This document shows positions 31,017 through 40,954 of a stretch of DNA of 64,000 bases, piece after piece. This DNA comes from Xylanibacter ruminicola (GTDB lineage Bacteria; Bacteroidota; Bacteroidia; Bacteroidales; Bacteroidaceae). Made by a program: the position numbers and the translations under genes. Below the pieces are notes generated by a model that worked only from the letters and a program-made list of their open reading frames with translations, was not told where the DNA came from and did not search any database. The stretch is from NCBI RefSeq assembly GCF_900142525.1, contig NZ_FRBD01000003.1:124001-188000 (forward strand). The letters run 5' to 3'. Position 1 is the stretch's first letter. The number at the start of each line of letters is the position of its first letter.

Positions 31017-32543
31017 ATGGCAAAAGAACAAAAACAGGTCTGTGACCTGAAATCAGGCAAAAGAATGACTGTCGCACAGAGCAACGAGCATCTGCGCGTA
31101 GGCGAATCATCGGCATGGAATGCCAAAAGAGCAGGTAATCTTGACCTCACGAGGTCACATTTGAACTTTGAAGTAGGTAAAGGAGGCGTTATACTGGAGG
31201 TGGATAAGAAGACATCCATTCCACAGCGCATCAAGTCGATCTTTGCTGAACGAGGCATCAAAGACCCCAATGCAGGTTTATCAGACGAAGCGCTGGAGAA
31301 GCCAAGAGTCGGGGTACGAACCCATGCAAACATTATCCTGAATGGCTCGACTGAGACCATGAGGAAACTTGCTTTCGGCAATCAGGATGTGAAGTATGAA
31401 AAAGATGCAGATAATTCACATGTCACTCGATGCAAGGACATCGAAACATGGGCAGTGGATATGTACAACTTCATAGCGAAAAAGTATGGTGAGGAAAACA
31501 TTGCTGCATTTGTGGTGCATTTGGACGAGTCAAACCCACACTGCCATTGCACACTGTTACCCATCACCAAGACCAACAAACTTTCATGGGTAGAGGTCTT
31601 CTCCGGTAAAGACAAATATGAATTCGGACAACGGCTGAGACAACTCCATGATGAACTTGCTGAAGTCAATGACAAGTGGGGACTAAAACGCGGGGATAGT
31701 ATCTTGGAAACTGGCGCCCAGCATAAGTCGTATCTGCAATGGCTCAAAGAACAGGTGGCTACCAACAAAGAAACCATCAAAGTTCAAGTCCAAACTATAC
31801 AGGAAAACAAAGATCAGCTTTACTTGATTAATGCCGCAATCAAAAGGGCAGAGACAAAGTTGAAAGGCCTGACCACGATGGTCAAGAATCTGGAGAACAA
31901 AAAGCAACAGATTGACGACCAGATTAGGACTCTCGATAAAGAGTTGGAGAATGGCAAGGCTTCTAACCGCGAAGAGCTGGAGGCACTCAAGCAGAAACTG
32001 AATGCCGAGCGTGAGAAAATCGAAGCCAACATTGCTGATAAGAATGAGAAGCTTAATGCGGCTACTTCGGAACTGCAGGAGTTGGCTCAGCGTAAAGCGA
32101 AGTTAAAGGAGAACTATGACGAACTACAGCGTAAGGTCAACAAAGAACTGCCTACAATCTTCGACAAGGCCACACATGACATGAGTGTGAGCCTGTGGGA
32201 AGAAACGGTTCAGAATTTCAAGAAGGATAAAGCAGACTTCGAGCAGTTTTCCCGTGAGTTGCCGCCCAACCTCAGGGTGAAGTTCGACAGTTTGTTGGAA
32301 GATTCGGTTCTCGTTGAGATGGCAGAGCATGGAAACGACATTGCAGCGACTGCGGCAGCCCTCTTCCTGGGATATGTTGACAAGGCCACGGACTTTGCCG
32401 AGAGCAACGGCGGTGGCGGTGCCAGTCCTGGTACTGGATGGGGACGCAAGGAGGACGAGGACGAAGAAGCCTACAAGCGCCGCTGTTGCATCATGGGCCG
32501 CATGATGATGCGACCTGCTGGACGGAAACTTAAACGATCATAA
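31017..32543 (+). CDS. MobV-family relaxase (Mob/Pre)
   Basis: The 508-residue protein nicks DNA at oriT and leads the strand into the recipient cell. The N-terminal part has the MobV marks, including NLDLTRSHLNFEVGKGG near the start, GVRTHANIILNG, and the metal-binding HLDESNPHCHCTLLP at about 168-182 (HxDE..PH.H). Residues about 240-400 are a long coiled coil (KQQIDDQIRTLDKELENGKASNREELEALKQKL). A glycine-rich stretch (SNGGGGASPGTGWGRKEDEDEE) precedes the basic C-terminus. The nested repeats just upstream should be its target. Confidence 0.92.
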   Translation: MAKEQKQVCDLKSGKRMTVAQSNEHLRVGESSAWNAKRAGNLDLTRSHLNFEVGKGGVILEVDKKTSIPQRIKSIFAERGIKDPNAGLSDEALEKPRVGVRTHANIILNGSTETMRKLAFGNQDVKYEKDADNSHVTRCKDIETWAVDMYNFIAKKYGEENIAAFVVHLDESNPHCHCTLLPITKTNKLSWVEVFSGKDKYEFGQRLRQLHDELAEVNDKWGLKRGDSILETGAQHKSYLQWLKEQVATNKETIKVQVQTIQENKDQLYLINAAIKRAETKLKGLTTMVKNLENKKQQIDDQIRTLDKELENGKASNREELEALKQKLNAEREKIEANIADKNEKLNAATSELQELAQRKAKLKENYDELQRKVNKELPTIFDKATHDMSVSLWEETVQNFKKDKADFEQFSRELPPNLRVKFDSLLEDSVLVEMAEHGNDIAATAAALFLGYVDKATDFAESNGGGGASPGTGWGRKEDEDEEAYKRRCCIMGRMMMRPAGRKLKRS

Positions 32544-32558
32544 AAACAGATAAGCACA

Positions 32559-32864
32559 ATGGAACAGAACAAGTTGAAACAGATGAAAGCGAGCGAAGTG
32601 CATCGCATCATGGCCACCGTGTTGGCTACGGCTGAAAAGGCAAGTTTCTCACCCTCTGCAGATGTGAACATCCAAGAGGTGGGACAAGACCACTGGAAAA
32701 TGGTGTTCAACAAGAAGAGTACCACACTCGACGAACTGACCAACCTCCGCAAGGAACTGGGTCAGAACTTCCAGGTGAACGTCGCACCCAAGGACAAGGC
32801 CATGCTCCAAATCAGCATCGAGGCACCAAGCAGCGACTTTGCGGCTCTCTTACAAAAGAGTTAA
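32559..32864 (+). CDS. Uncharacterized 101-aa protein of the mobilization operon
   Basis: A small soluble protein 15 bp after the relaxase. It has an N-terminal helix (KLKQMKASEVHRIMATVLATAEKA) and an alpha/beta C-terminus (WKMVFNKKSTTLDELTNLRKELGQNFQVNVAPKDKAMLQISIEAPSS). No known family. It may be a relaxosome component; only position supports this. Confidence 0.65.
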   Translation: MEQNKLKQMKASEVHRIMATVLATAEKASFSPSADVNIQEVGQDHWKMVFNKKSTTLDELTNLRKELGQNFQVNVAPKDKAMLQISIEAPSSDFAALLQKS

Positions 32865-32949
32865 AAGCAGAAATGGAATTTCGCGGGGGTATACGTCTCT
32901 GGAAGATGTTGTACCTTCGCGCCATCTTAACACAAAAACGAAATCGCAA

Positions 32950-34110
32950 ATGAAGAAAACAGCTATTTTATTCGCAGTCTGTCTCACAGTGGGAACGGCT
33001 GCTGCACAGACCCCGGCTGAAGACTGGGGTTCAAACTGGTTCCTCTCGGTGAAGGGAGGCGTGTCGGCCTTTGTGGGGAAACCTGTGGGGCATGGTGACT
33101 TGTTTGACAGGGAGAAACCATTGCTGAATGTGTCAGCGGGTAAGTGGTTCACTCCTTACGTCGGTGGCCGACTGGCTTTTCAGGGTCTGCAACTGAAGGA
33201 TGCCAACATGGTGGCGTGCAACTACCAGAACCTGCACGTGGACTTCCTCTACAACCTGACGGGGCATAGTGACGGTATGCAGAAGTGGGACATCATCCCC
33301 TATGCCGGTTGCGGATTGATACACAACAGTCATAACGGGCAGAAGCCATTCGCCATCTCGTATGGTCTGATAGGTCGCTACAGACTGAATGACCGTTTGC
33401 ACCTGTCGGGAGAACTCGGAGCCACGACGACCTGGCAGAACTTCGACGTACAGGGCGTATCGAACAAACTCGGTGACCATCTGCTACAGGCCAGCATCGG
33501 TCTGAGCGTCACCATCGGCAAGGTGGGATGGAAGAAAGGTCGCGTGCATGATACCGAACTGGTTTGTGACACCTGGCAAAGCCGCGATAAGGTTCTTGTT
33601 GCTTCGGAGAAAACCACAAAGAGCTACGAGCGTAACAACTACAGCGGACTCAACTCGCTGCGCAAACGTCTCGCCAATAAGGACTGGGACGGCATCAGCG
33701 ACACCACGACGGTGGACAGTCTGGCTGATTCAACCGCCACAGCTGCCAACAAATACCTCCACGTCATCAAGACGGGTAAGAAGTATATCGGTGCGCCTAT
33801 CTATTTCTTCTTTAAGATTGGCACCCATGAGCTGACTGAGAACGCTCAGTTCATCAATATCAAGGAGGTGGCAGAGGTTATCAAGAAGTACGGCCTTCAG
33901 GCACGAATCATCGGTGCTGCCGACAGTGAAACGGGTACGCCGGAGATTAATGAGCGCCTGAGTGCAGAGCGAGCCGACTATATCGCTGGACTGCTGAAGG
34001 CTCATGGCGTGGACGAGAGTCATATCCAAAAGAAGCACCGAGGCGGTATCGACAGCTACGAGCCGCTGAATGGTAACCGAAACACCTGTGTCGTTCTTTA
34101 CTTCAAGTAG
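32950..34110 (+). CDS. OmpA-like outer-membrane protein of the mobilization operon
   Basis: The start at 32950 gives a clear signal peptide (MKKTAILFAVCLTVGTAAAQ). Residues about 25-200 are a beta-rich barrel-like part with alternating aromatic strands (YGLIGRYRLNDRLHLSGELGATTTW). Residues about 265-386 are an OmpA C-terminal domain (APIYFFFKIGTHELTENAQFINIKEVAEVIKKYG, then INERLSAERADYIAGLLKAHGVDESHIQKKHRGG), which binds peptidoglycan. A TACCTTCG element about 30 bp upstream (32910-32917) may be its own promoter. Outer-membrane proteins of this kind occur in Bacteroidetes mobile elements and may aid mating contact or anchor the envelope. Confidence 0.85.
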   Translation: MKKTAILFAVCLTVGTAAAQTPAEDWGSNWFLSVKGGVSAFVGKPVGHGDLFDREKPLLNVSAGKWFTPYVGGRLAFQGLQLKDANMVACNYQNLHVDFLYNLTGHSDGMQKWDIIPYAGCGLIHNSHNGQKPFAISYGLIGRYRLNDRLHLSGELGATTTWQNFDVQGVSNKLGDHLLQASIGLSVTIGKVGWKKGRVHDTELVCDTWQSRDKVLVASEKTTKSYERNNYSGLNSLRKRLANKDWDGISDTTTVDSLADSTATAANKYLHVIKTGKKYIGAPIYFFFKIGTHELTENAQFINIKEVAEVIKKYGLQARIIGAADSETGTPEINERLSAERADYIAGLLKAHGVDESHIQKKHRGGIDSYEPLNGNRNTCVVLYFK

Positions 34111-34113
34111 GCT

Positions 34114-36123
34114 ATGGCAATCAGGAAATACAGTAATCCGCGAGAGCTGGATCTCTCGACGGGGCTTCAGGAGGTCTTGCGCAAGAACGGTATGCAGGCG
34201 CATATCAGTTTGGCGAAGGACGGTGGTCGTGAACTCATTGTATTGGGTCACGACTCTCCTGTTTTGACCTATAAGCTGAATGAGAAACAGGTAGAGGACC
34301 TGATGGGTTGGGGCAGCACCTACGAGAACAAGAAAGCCTACAACACCTTCGCCTCGATTGTGAAGAACGACTTCTATATGCCGCAGAACTTCGTTTCTGC
34401 CAGCAATGCCTTCGGTCGTGTGGCCATGGGATTGCACGGCTATCGCATCGGACATGGCGAGTATGGCTATGATGCCAGACCTGCCAGACGGATGCCTTGG
34501 TTTGCGCCTTTCAGCCGTCAGGGACGAGGATGGGCTGGTGACTTCGTAGGCTTCGCACCTCGTGGTGAAGGTTTCCACCTGCGCCGTATAGGTGACCATG
34601 CCTATCGCCCGATGGGAGGTGGCCCGATGGTCACGGAACGACCCGACAACCGAGTGAAACCAGGAGAAATGCTTTCCGGTGGGTATGGGTTCAACTACAA
34701 AGGTCAGCAAAAGGACAACCCCGTCGAAGTGCTCGACAAGATAGCCATTGAACCGAAGATCAAGCCACTGGAGGCGGCACCCCGTCCACAAGGGCAGGGA
34801 ATCCCCTACTCTTCTGTCATCACATCGGATGTCTATTTCAGTAATGACAAGTTTCAGGAGGTGTTGAAGTCGCACGGCATCGTCATCGATGCGGACAAGA
34901 AGACGCTTACTATCCAGTCGAACCTCTCGAAGGTGGATCTCCAGTATGACCTGAAGCCAGAGGAAATCCAAAAACTGATGGCTAATAAGGTCAGTGGCAA
35001 GGGGGGCGTTTCAGTCGATGCCCGACTGGCCATCATCAACGACATTATCGGTAAGGACTTCGACACAAAGCTCACCAAGGACATGCTCGAGACCAAGGAA
35101 CTGGTATCGCTCGACCTGAAGCCAGAGGTTCGTCAGGAAGTGGAAGCACCTTTCATCGAACAGGAGCGACGGATTGCCGAACAGCAGCGTCTCGCCGAAG
35201 CCAGAGCTGAACAGCAAAGGGAGGCAGAGCGCATCGAGCGAGACCCGAATGCCATCAATGGCCGGGAGATTCAGGCTATTCTGGGTAACAAGGGTTGGTT
35301 CCAGCCAGTGGCCAATGGCCGTGAGATGGTCGTTGGCGAGATTCGTGTGGATAAGACACTTAATGGTAATTATGTGATGGAGGCAGAGGTCAATGGCCGA
35401 CTCCTCGCCCACTCTATCTCTGCCAAGGACTATCGGAAGTTCCTCGACCTCGACGATGCCCATCGCCTGAAGATGTTCGATAAGGTATTCTCTGAAGTAG
35501 AAATTAAGTCGGCACACGGTGAGAGCCTGTATCAAGACGACTTATACCTTGCGCATGACGGGCAAAGCATCGTCCACCAAGAGGTCGTGGACATCCAGAA
35601 TGCCACTTCCAACAGGGTGGACGGTGCAGCCCTTTTGGAGTTGAATGAGCGCAAGGGCTTCTACCGCGAGAGAGCACATGGCCGTGAGGTGGAGGTGGGA
35701 AATATCCAGGTTGACCCGACAGCAAACGGGAAGTATAAGATGACGGCTGTTATCAATGGACAGACCATCTCGCATGAGATTACCCAGAAACAGTACGACA
35801 AGTTCCTCGCTGTGGATGACTACCACCGTATGCAGCTCTTCTCGAAGATATTCAATGAGGTGGATATCAAGACACGTCCTGGAGAGGGTCATAATATCGG
35901 TGCTGCGCTGTTGGCGGCTTTGGTCGTTGGTGGTGAAGTGATGCGTGACGGATTGGTCACTCCCCATGAGCCAAGACCAGAGATCTATGAGACCCGTACA
36001 GGACCTGTCTATCACAAGGCTGGTGTGGTCAGTCCGGCAGATGTGGCCGCTGCTAACTTCCGCTCAGAGGAAGCTAATCTGGGTATTCCCGGGCCTGATG
36101 AAGGTATCAGACGGGGCATGTAG
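34114..36123 (+). CDS. DUF3945-like conjugation-associated protein (669 aa)
   Basis: The protein starts 3 bp after the OmpA-like gene. The first 100 residues resemble segments of the DUF3945/DUF4099 proteins of Bacteroides conjugative elements. Two similar domains follow near 390-465 (NGREIQAILGNKGWFQPVANGREMVVGEIRVD..) and 510-590 (LLELNERKGFYRERAHGREVEVGNIQVD..), each ending in a KFLxxDDxHRxxxFxKxFxEV(D/E)IK block. A glutamine/arginine-rich coiled stretch (ERRIAEQQRLAEARAEQQREAERIERD) separates them from the front. No catalytic motif. Probably cytoplasmic, with an undefined role in transfer or in host control. Confidence 0.7.
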   Translation: MAIRKYSNPRELDLSTGLQEVLRKNGMQAHISLAKDGGRELIVLGHDSPVLTYKLNEKQVEDLMGWGSTYENKKAYNTFASIVKNDFYMPQNFVSASNAFGRVAMGLHGYRIGHGEYGYDARPARRMPWFAPFSRQGRGWAGDFVGFAPRGEGFHLRRIGDHAYRPMGGGPMVTERPDNRVKPGEMLSGGYGFNYKGQQKDNPVEVLDKIAIEPKIKPLEAAPRPQGQGIPYSSVITSDVYFSNDKFQEVLKSHGIVIDADKKTLTIQSNLSKVDLQYDLKPEEIQKLMANKVSGKGGVSVDARLAIINDIIGKDFDTKLTKDMLETKELVSLDLKPEVRQEVEAPFIEQERRIAEQQRLAEARAEQQREAERIERDPNAINGREIQAILGNKGWFQPVANGREMVVGEIRVDKTLNGNYVMEAEVNGRLLAHSISAKDYRKFLDLDDAHRLKMFDKVFSEVEIKSAHGESLYQDDLYLAHDGQSIVHQEVVDIQNATSNRVDGAALLELNERKGFYRERAHGREVEVGNIQVDPTANGKYKMTAVINGQTISHEITQKQYDKFLAVDDYHRMQLFSKIFNEVDIKTRPGEGHNIGAALLAALVVGGEVMRDGLVTPHEPRPEIYETRTGPVYHKAGVVSPADVAAANFRSEEANLGIPGPDEGIRRGM

Positions 36124-36146
36124 ATAATTTATCTTTAATAAATACG

Positions 36147-36866
36147 ATGAATTATTCTTTAATAATTAAGAAGCAATGCAGACTACTGGCTATGGCTGTC
36201 CTGATGGGCATGCCTGCCAGTAGTTTGGCACAGGTTGGAGAGGCTAATCCGTTGCAATATGCCGCTATTGCCGAGGGTACGTACATGCTGAACAGTGCCA
36301 TCAACAGTCAGACGAAAGGGATGCAGAAAACGGCAGCATTTCAGGGAACTATTGCAGCTGAGTTCACGAAGATGAAGCAGTGGGAAGGTAAATATAACGC
36401 CTATCTGAAGACGGCTCGCGGTTATGCGGAAGCCCTGAAAGCTGGTACGACACTCTATGCCGATGGCGTTCAGACCCTACAGCACCTGTATGAGATACAA
36501 CGGGCTGTCAATGCCAATCCGGCGGGTATCGGTGCCACACTGGCCATGAACGACCTCTATCTGGAGACAGCAAGTGAATTTATCAAGACCTACCGCCTGT
36601 TAAAGGTGTCGGTGGCCAAGGGTGGTACAGACAACATGCTGACGGGTGCAGAACGGACGGAAATGCTCTGGCAACTGGCCGACGAGCTGGCCCGACTGAA
36701 CGCCAAACTGCGTACCCTCGCCATCAGTATTGCCTACCATAACTTCACCGATGTATGGAACCAATATACGGCAGGAATGGTTGACAAGAGCCATGGCGAG
36801 ATAGCCGCTGATGCCTACGAACGCTGGCGAAGGGCAAGCAACGTGAGTAGAATATTAAGTGAATAG
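36147..36866 (+). CDS. Secreted helical protein, paralogue 1 (239 aa)
   Basis: A signal peptide (CRLLAMAVLMGMPASSLAQ, cleaved after about residue 28) is followed by a helical protein. The end of the protein (LADELARLNAKLRTLAISIAYHNFTDVWNQYTAGM) matches the same region of the next protein (IRPKLRTINKQLRQLTLTLRYTSFLDVWNELMD). The pair is therefore a duplication. They resemble periplasmic conjugation proteins of Bacteroidetes elements, but I cannot name a Tra protein. Confidence 0.7.
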   Translation: MNYSLIIKKQCRLLAMAVLMGMPASSLAQVGEANPLQYAAIAEGTYMLNSAINSQTKGMQKTAAFQGTIAAEFTKMKQWEGKYNAYLKTARGYAEALKAGTTLYADGVQTLQHLYEIQRAVNANPAGIGATLAMNDLYLETASEFIKTYRLLKVSVAKGGTDNMLTGAERTEMLWQLADELARLNAKLRTLAISIAYHNFTDVWNQYTAGMVDKSHGEIAADAYERWRRASNVSRILSE

Positions 36867-36874
36867 TTATATAT

Positions 36875-37564
36875 ATGGTTTTCAGATATTTCATTCTTTT
36901 TATTATAGTATTACTTTTATCCACAAAACCCGCTTTTGCAGGGATAGACCCTGGGCGTGTGGCGGCCATAGAGTTGGCCTCTGACCAGGCCAAAAAGGCG
37001 CTTAAGTCGCAAGAGAAGGCACAGCTGCTGATGACGACCGGCCATGCCTGGATCAAGGAGGAGGTGGAAGCAACGACGGACTTTCAGCGGGAGTTCAACG
37101 ACTACCTGGATAAGTTCCATGACGTGCTGTCTATCGCTGCTGAGATCTATGGCATTTACTATGAGGTGACGCAAACCTCAAAGAATGTAAAGGCCTTGGG
37201 CGAAGTATTGTCGGACAGTCCGTCGAATGCCTTGGCCGTGGCGTTCTCGACCCGCAGGAATGTGGTTTATCGCAACATTGTGCGCACCACGCTCGATGTC
37301 ATCATGGATATTCGCAAGGTGTGTTTCGAGAAGAGTAAGATGACGGAAGAAGAGAAAAACAAGGTGATTTCAAGCATCCGTCCCAAGCTGCGCACCATCA
37401 ACAAACAGCTGCGCCAGCTTACCCTCACGCTCCGTTACACGTCGTTTCTGGACGTATGGAACGAGCTGATGGACCGGGCCTATTACCTGAATCCGGCCAC
37501 CAAACATGATATCATTACCCGTTGTCGCCGCCAGTGGTGGAACAACGCCAAATCCGTAAGATAA
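36875..37564 (+). CDS. Secreted helical protein, paralogue 2 (229 aa)
   Basis: A signal peptide (FILFIIVLLLSTKPAFA) leads into a helical periplasmic protein related to the preceding one in its last 60 residues, including FLDVWNELM and a final RRQWWNNA. The gene ends in TAATG, which also starts the coupling ATPase. This ties the periplasmic pair to the transfer machinery. Confidence 0.7.
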   Translation: MVFRYFILFIIVLLLSTKPAFAGIDPGRVAAIELASDQAKKALKSQEKAQLLMTTGHAWIKEEVEATTDFQREFNDYLDKFHDVLSIAAEIYGIYYEVTQTSKNVKALGEVLSDSPSNALAVAFSTRRNVVYRNIVRTTLDVIMDIRKVCFEKSKMTEEEKNKVISSIRPKLRTINKQLRQLTLTLRYTSFLDVWNELMDRAYYLNPATKHDIITRCRRQWWNNAKSVR

Positions 37565-39753
37565 TGGAAGAGTCGAAAGAAATACAGAGTATATACAGCA
37601 TATTCCGAGTCGTTATTTACGTCTCGCTGGTCATTGAGTTTTTCGAGTATGCATGCAACCCCGACTTGCTCGATTCGTTCGCCGGAGTCCTGACAGACAT
37701 CCATGAGCGAATGGGACGATGGACGATTTATCAGCCGGGACATCTGGCCTACAGCAAGGTGGCCACATTGTTGCTGGTCATCATCACTTGCATCGGTACA
37801 CGCAACAAAAAACAGATAGAGTTTGATGCCCGCAAGATGGTGTTTTGGCCTATCTCTATCGGGCTTATTTTGGTTATAGTATCGGTTTGGCTTTATTATA
37901 CTAATATACTGGATTATAGGTTATTATGGTTTCCTGTAAATATATGGCTTTACATGATTGCTTCCATCGTAGGCACGGTGTGCATCCATGTGGCTCTCGA
38001 CAACGTTTCGAAGTATCTGAAGGAGGGTCTGATGAAGGACCGATTCAATTTCGAGAACGAAAGCTTCGAGCAAAATGAGAAGCGGATCGACACGAAATAT
38101 GGGGTGAATATTCCCATGCGATATTACTATCACGGCAAGTTCCGTCACGGGTGGATTAACATCAACAACCCCTTCCGTGGCACTTTCGTCGTGGGTACGC
38201 CTGGATCTGGTAAGACCTTCTCGGTCATCGAGCCGTTCATCCGTCAGCACTCGGCCAAGGGTTTCTCAATGGTGGTTTACGACTACAAGTTCCCTACCCT
38301 CGCCCAGAAGCTCTACTATCACTACCGCATCAACAAGGCGAAAGGCAGGACGCCTGCAGGCTGTCAGTTCAACATCATCAACTTCGTGAATGTGGAGTAT
38401 TCGCGACGGGTGAACCCTATTCAGCACAAGTATATCGACTCGCTGGCGGCTGCTCAGGAGACGGCTGAGACGCTGGTTGACTCTCTGAACAAAGGTAAGA
38501 ACGAGGGTGGCGGTGGCTCTGATCAGTTCTTCAAGACTTCTGCCGTGAACTTCCTCGCGGCCTGTATCTATTTCTTTGTAAACTACAAGCGTCTGCCCTA
38601 CGACAAGGACGGCCACGAGTTGGTGCCGGAATACACGGAGGACAAAGAGACGCACCACAAGAAACTGACTGGCCGTGTGTTCGACCATAACGGCAAGGTG
38701 GTGACGCCTGCCTATTGGCTGGGCAAGTACAGCGATATGCCGCATGTGCTCTCGTTCCTGAACATCGACTATAAGACCATGTTCGAGATTCTGCAGACCG
38801 ACCCTGAGATATTCCCGTTAATTGCGCCTTTCAAGTCGGCCCTCGACGGAAAAGCTATGGAACAGTTGGAAGGTATGATTGGTACGCTCCGAGTGCAGAC
38901 CTCGAAGCTGGCCACCAAGGAGGCTTACTGGATATTCCACAAGGATGGTGATGACTTCGACCTGAAGGTGAGCGACCCCAAGAGTCCGTCGTACCTGCTG
39001 ATTGCCAACGACCCGGAGAAGGAACAGATTGTGGGTGCCCTGAATGCTATGATTCTGAACCGTCTGGTGACGCGAGTGAACAGTGGACAGGGCAAGAACA
39101 TCCCCGTTGACATCTGTGTGGACGAGGTGCCAACGCTCTATTTCCACAAGATTGACCGTCTGATTGGTACGGCACGAAGCAACAAGGTGGCAGTCATCCT
39201 CGGATTCCAGGAACTGCCACAGCTGGAAGCCGACTACGGCAAGGTGGGTATGCAGAAGATTATCACCACCATCGGTAATGTCGTGTCCGGCTCTGCCCGT
39301 TCCAAAGAGACGCTGGAGTGGCTCTCCAACGACATCTTCGGCAAGACAGTTCAGCTGAAGAAAGGTGTCACCATTGATCGCGACCGCACCAGCATCAATC
39401 TCAACGAGAACATGGACTCGATGGTGCCTGCCTCTAAAATCTCGGATATGCCCTCTGGCTGGATTTGCGGACAGGTAGCCCGCGACTTCACCCCCACCAA
39501 GACCGGCCGTCATGGCTCGATGAACATTCAGAAGTCAGAGGAGTTCCAGACCTCGAAGTTCTATTGCAAGACCAACTTCAATATGGCAGAAATCAAGGCA
39601 GAGGAAGAGGATTACAAGAACTACCCTCTCCCCATTGCCTACGATTTCAAATCCGTCGATGCCCGCGAGCGCATCCTATACATGAACTACAACCGCGTCA
39701 AGGCCGATGTAGACCAGCTCATCATCGAAGTGCAGCAGGAGTTTAAGAAGTAA
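37564..39753 (+). CDS. Type IV coupling protein (TraG/VirD4/MobC-like ATPase)
   Basis: The 729-residue protein has N-terminal membrane segments (about 10-30, 55-75, 90-110 and 125-150) followed by a cytoplasmic ATPase with Walker A VVGTPGSGKTFS (about 212) and Walker B VDICVDEVPTLYF (about 520). It brings the relaxase-DNA complex to a secretion channel. The start at 37564 overlaps the preceding stop. The module has relaxase, oriT-like region and coupling protein but no set of channel genes, so it would need a helper element for conjugation. Confidence 0.92.
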   Translation: MEESKEIQSIYSIFRVVIYVSLVIEFFEYACNPDLLDSFAGVLTDIHERMGRWTIYQPGHLAYSKVATLLLVIITCIGTRNKKQIEFDARKMVFWPISIGLILVIVSVWLYYTNILDYRLLWFPVNIWLYMIASIVGTVCIHVALDNVSKYLKEGLMKDRFNFENESFEQNEKRIDTKYGVNIPMRYYYHGKFRHGWININNPFRGTFVVGTPGSGKTFSVIEPFIRQHSAKGFSMVVYDYKFPTLAQKLYYHYRINKAKGRTPAGCQFNIINFVNVEYSRRVNPIQHKYIDSLAAAQETAETLVDSLNKGKNEGGGGSDQFFKTSAVNFLAACIYFFVNYKRLPYDKDGHELVPEYTEDKETHHKKLTGRVFDHNGKVVTPAYWLGKYSDMPHVLSFLNIDYKTMFEILQTDPEIFPLIAPFKSALDGKAMEQLEGMIGTLRVQTSKLATKEAYWIFHKDGDDFDLKVSDPKSPSYLLIANDPEKEQIVGALNAMILNRLVTRVNSGQGKNIPVDICVDEVPTLYFHKIDRLIGTARSNKVAVILGFQELPQLEADYGKVGMQKIITTIGNVVSGSARSKETLEWLSNDIFGKTVQLKKGVTIDRDRTSINLNENMDSMVPASKISDMPSGWICGQVARDFTPTKTGRHGSMNIQKSEEFQTSKFYCKTNFNMAEIKAEEEDYKNYPLPIAYDFKSVDARERILYMNYNRVKADVDQLIIEVQQEFKK

Positions 39754-39777
39754 TGTGAGCTTCAGAATGGTGCCTAA

Positions 39778-40950
39778 TTATGGCTGATAGCGTTTCGCCT
39801 TACTGTCAAGTTCCGACAATCGGTCAAGGGCGGCATTCAGCGTTTCGTCGCGCTTGGCAAAATGGAAACGGATTAGGTGATGCACATCCTCGCGGAAGAA
39901 ACAACTGCCCGGGACAGCACCTACTCCGACATGCTCAGCCAACCACTCGCAGAAATGCAGGTCATCCTTTACCCCATATTTCGACACATCGAGTAACACG
40001 TAGTAGGCTCCCTGCGGGTCTGTGAATGTCAGACCAAACTGATGCAGCCTGTCGCAAAAAAGCCGTTTCATGTGTCTATAGTGTTGCTTTAACTCATCAT
40101 AATAACTATCTGGAAAACAGAGTCCAACAGTGGCAGCTTCCATTAAAGGAGCAGCAGCGCCGACAGTCAGGAAGTCATGTACTTTCTTCACCCGTTCGAT
40201 GATGAGTTCTGGGGCTATGACATAGCCCAGCCGCCAGCCTGTGATGCTGTAGGTCTTGGACAGCGAACTACAGGAAATGGTACGCTCCCACATGCCAGGC
40301 AAGGTGGAGATATAGACATGCTGATGGGGTGCATAGACGATGTGCTCATACACCTCATCGGTGATGACATAGCCGTCATACTTGATGACAATATCTGCTA
40401 TCGTCTGGAGTTCCTCACGGGTAAACACCTTGCCACAGGGATTCGATGGATTGCATAGAACAAGAGCCTTTGCCCCATTCCTGAATGCATCCTCCAGCAG
40501 GTTGGCATCAAAGGAAAAAGTTGGCGGTACAAGCGGGATATAGACTGGTTCCGCTCCCGTCAGGATGGTATCAGCGGTATAGTTCTCATAGAACGGTGAG
40601 AAGATGGCCACCTTATCGCCAGGATTCACCACAGTCATCATCGCTGCCATCATCGCTTCGGTAGAACCGCAGGTCACGACGATATTCTTATCCGCATCAA
40701 TCGGCAGTCCGGTCCAATGGCTCTGTTTCTTAGCCAATGCCTCACGGAAGTTCTGTGCTCCCCAGGTAATCGCATACTGATGCGGGCCGACATTGGCTAT
40801 CTCTACCAACCGGTTAGTTATTTCCTTTGGCGGGTCAAAGTCGGGGAATCCCTGCGAGAGATTGATGGCACCATACTTATTGGATATGCGGGTCATCCGT
40901 CGTATGACGGAATCAGTGAAGCCTGCTGTTCGTGTCGATAATGGTCTCAT
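39778..40950 (-). CDS. Class I/II pyridoxal-phosphate aminotransferase
   Basis: The 390-residue enzyme is a fold-type I aminotransferase near the methionine aminotransferase/kynurenine aminotransferase group. Motifs: INLSQGFPDFDPP at the front, CGSTEAMMAAM, NPSNPCGKVF, TDEVYEH, and SSLSKTYSITGWRLGY with the lysine that binds PLP, then the arginine in HLIRFHFAK. It would transfer amino groups between methionine or aromatic amino acids and keto acids in the cytoplasm. It lies 4 bp from the next gene on the same strand and back-to-tail with the mobilization operon, so it marks the return to chromosomal sequence. Confidence 0.9.
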   Translation of the reverse strand: MRPLSTRTAGFTDSVIRRMTRISNKYGAINLSQGFPDFDPPKEITNRLVEIANVGPHQYAITWGAQNFREALAKKQSHWTGLPIDADKNIVVTCGSTEAMMAAMMTVVNPGDKVAIFSPFYENYTADTILTGAEPVYIPLVPPTFSFDANLLEDAFRNGAKALVLCNPSNPCGKVFTREELQTIADIVIKYDGYVITDEVYEHIVYAPHQHVYISTLPGMWERTISCSSLSKTYSITGWRLGYVIAPELIIERVKKVHDFLTVGAAAPLMEAATVGLCFPDSYYDELKQHYRHMKRLFCDRLHQFGLTFTDPQGAYYVLLDVSKYGVKDDLHFCEWLAEHVGVGAVPGSCFFREDVHHLIRFHFAKRDETLNAALDRLSELDSKAKRYQP

Positions 40951-40954
40951 ACTT

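Noticed and set aside
32839..32949. Upstream start (32839) for the OmpA-like gene
   Set aside because: It would overlap the preceding gene and bury the signal peptide that begins at 32950.
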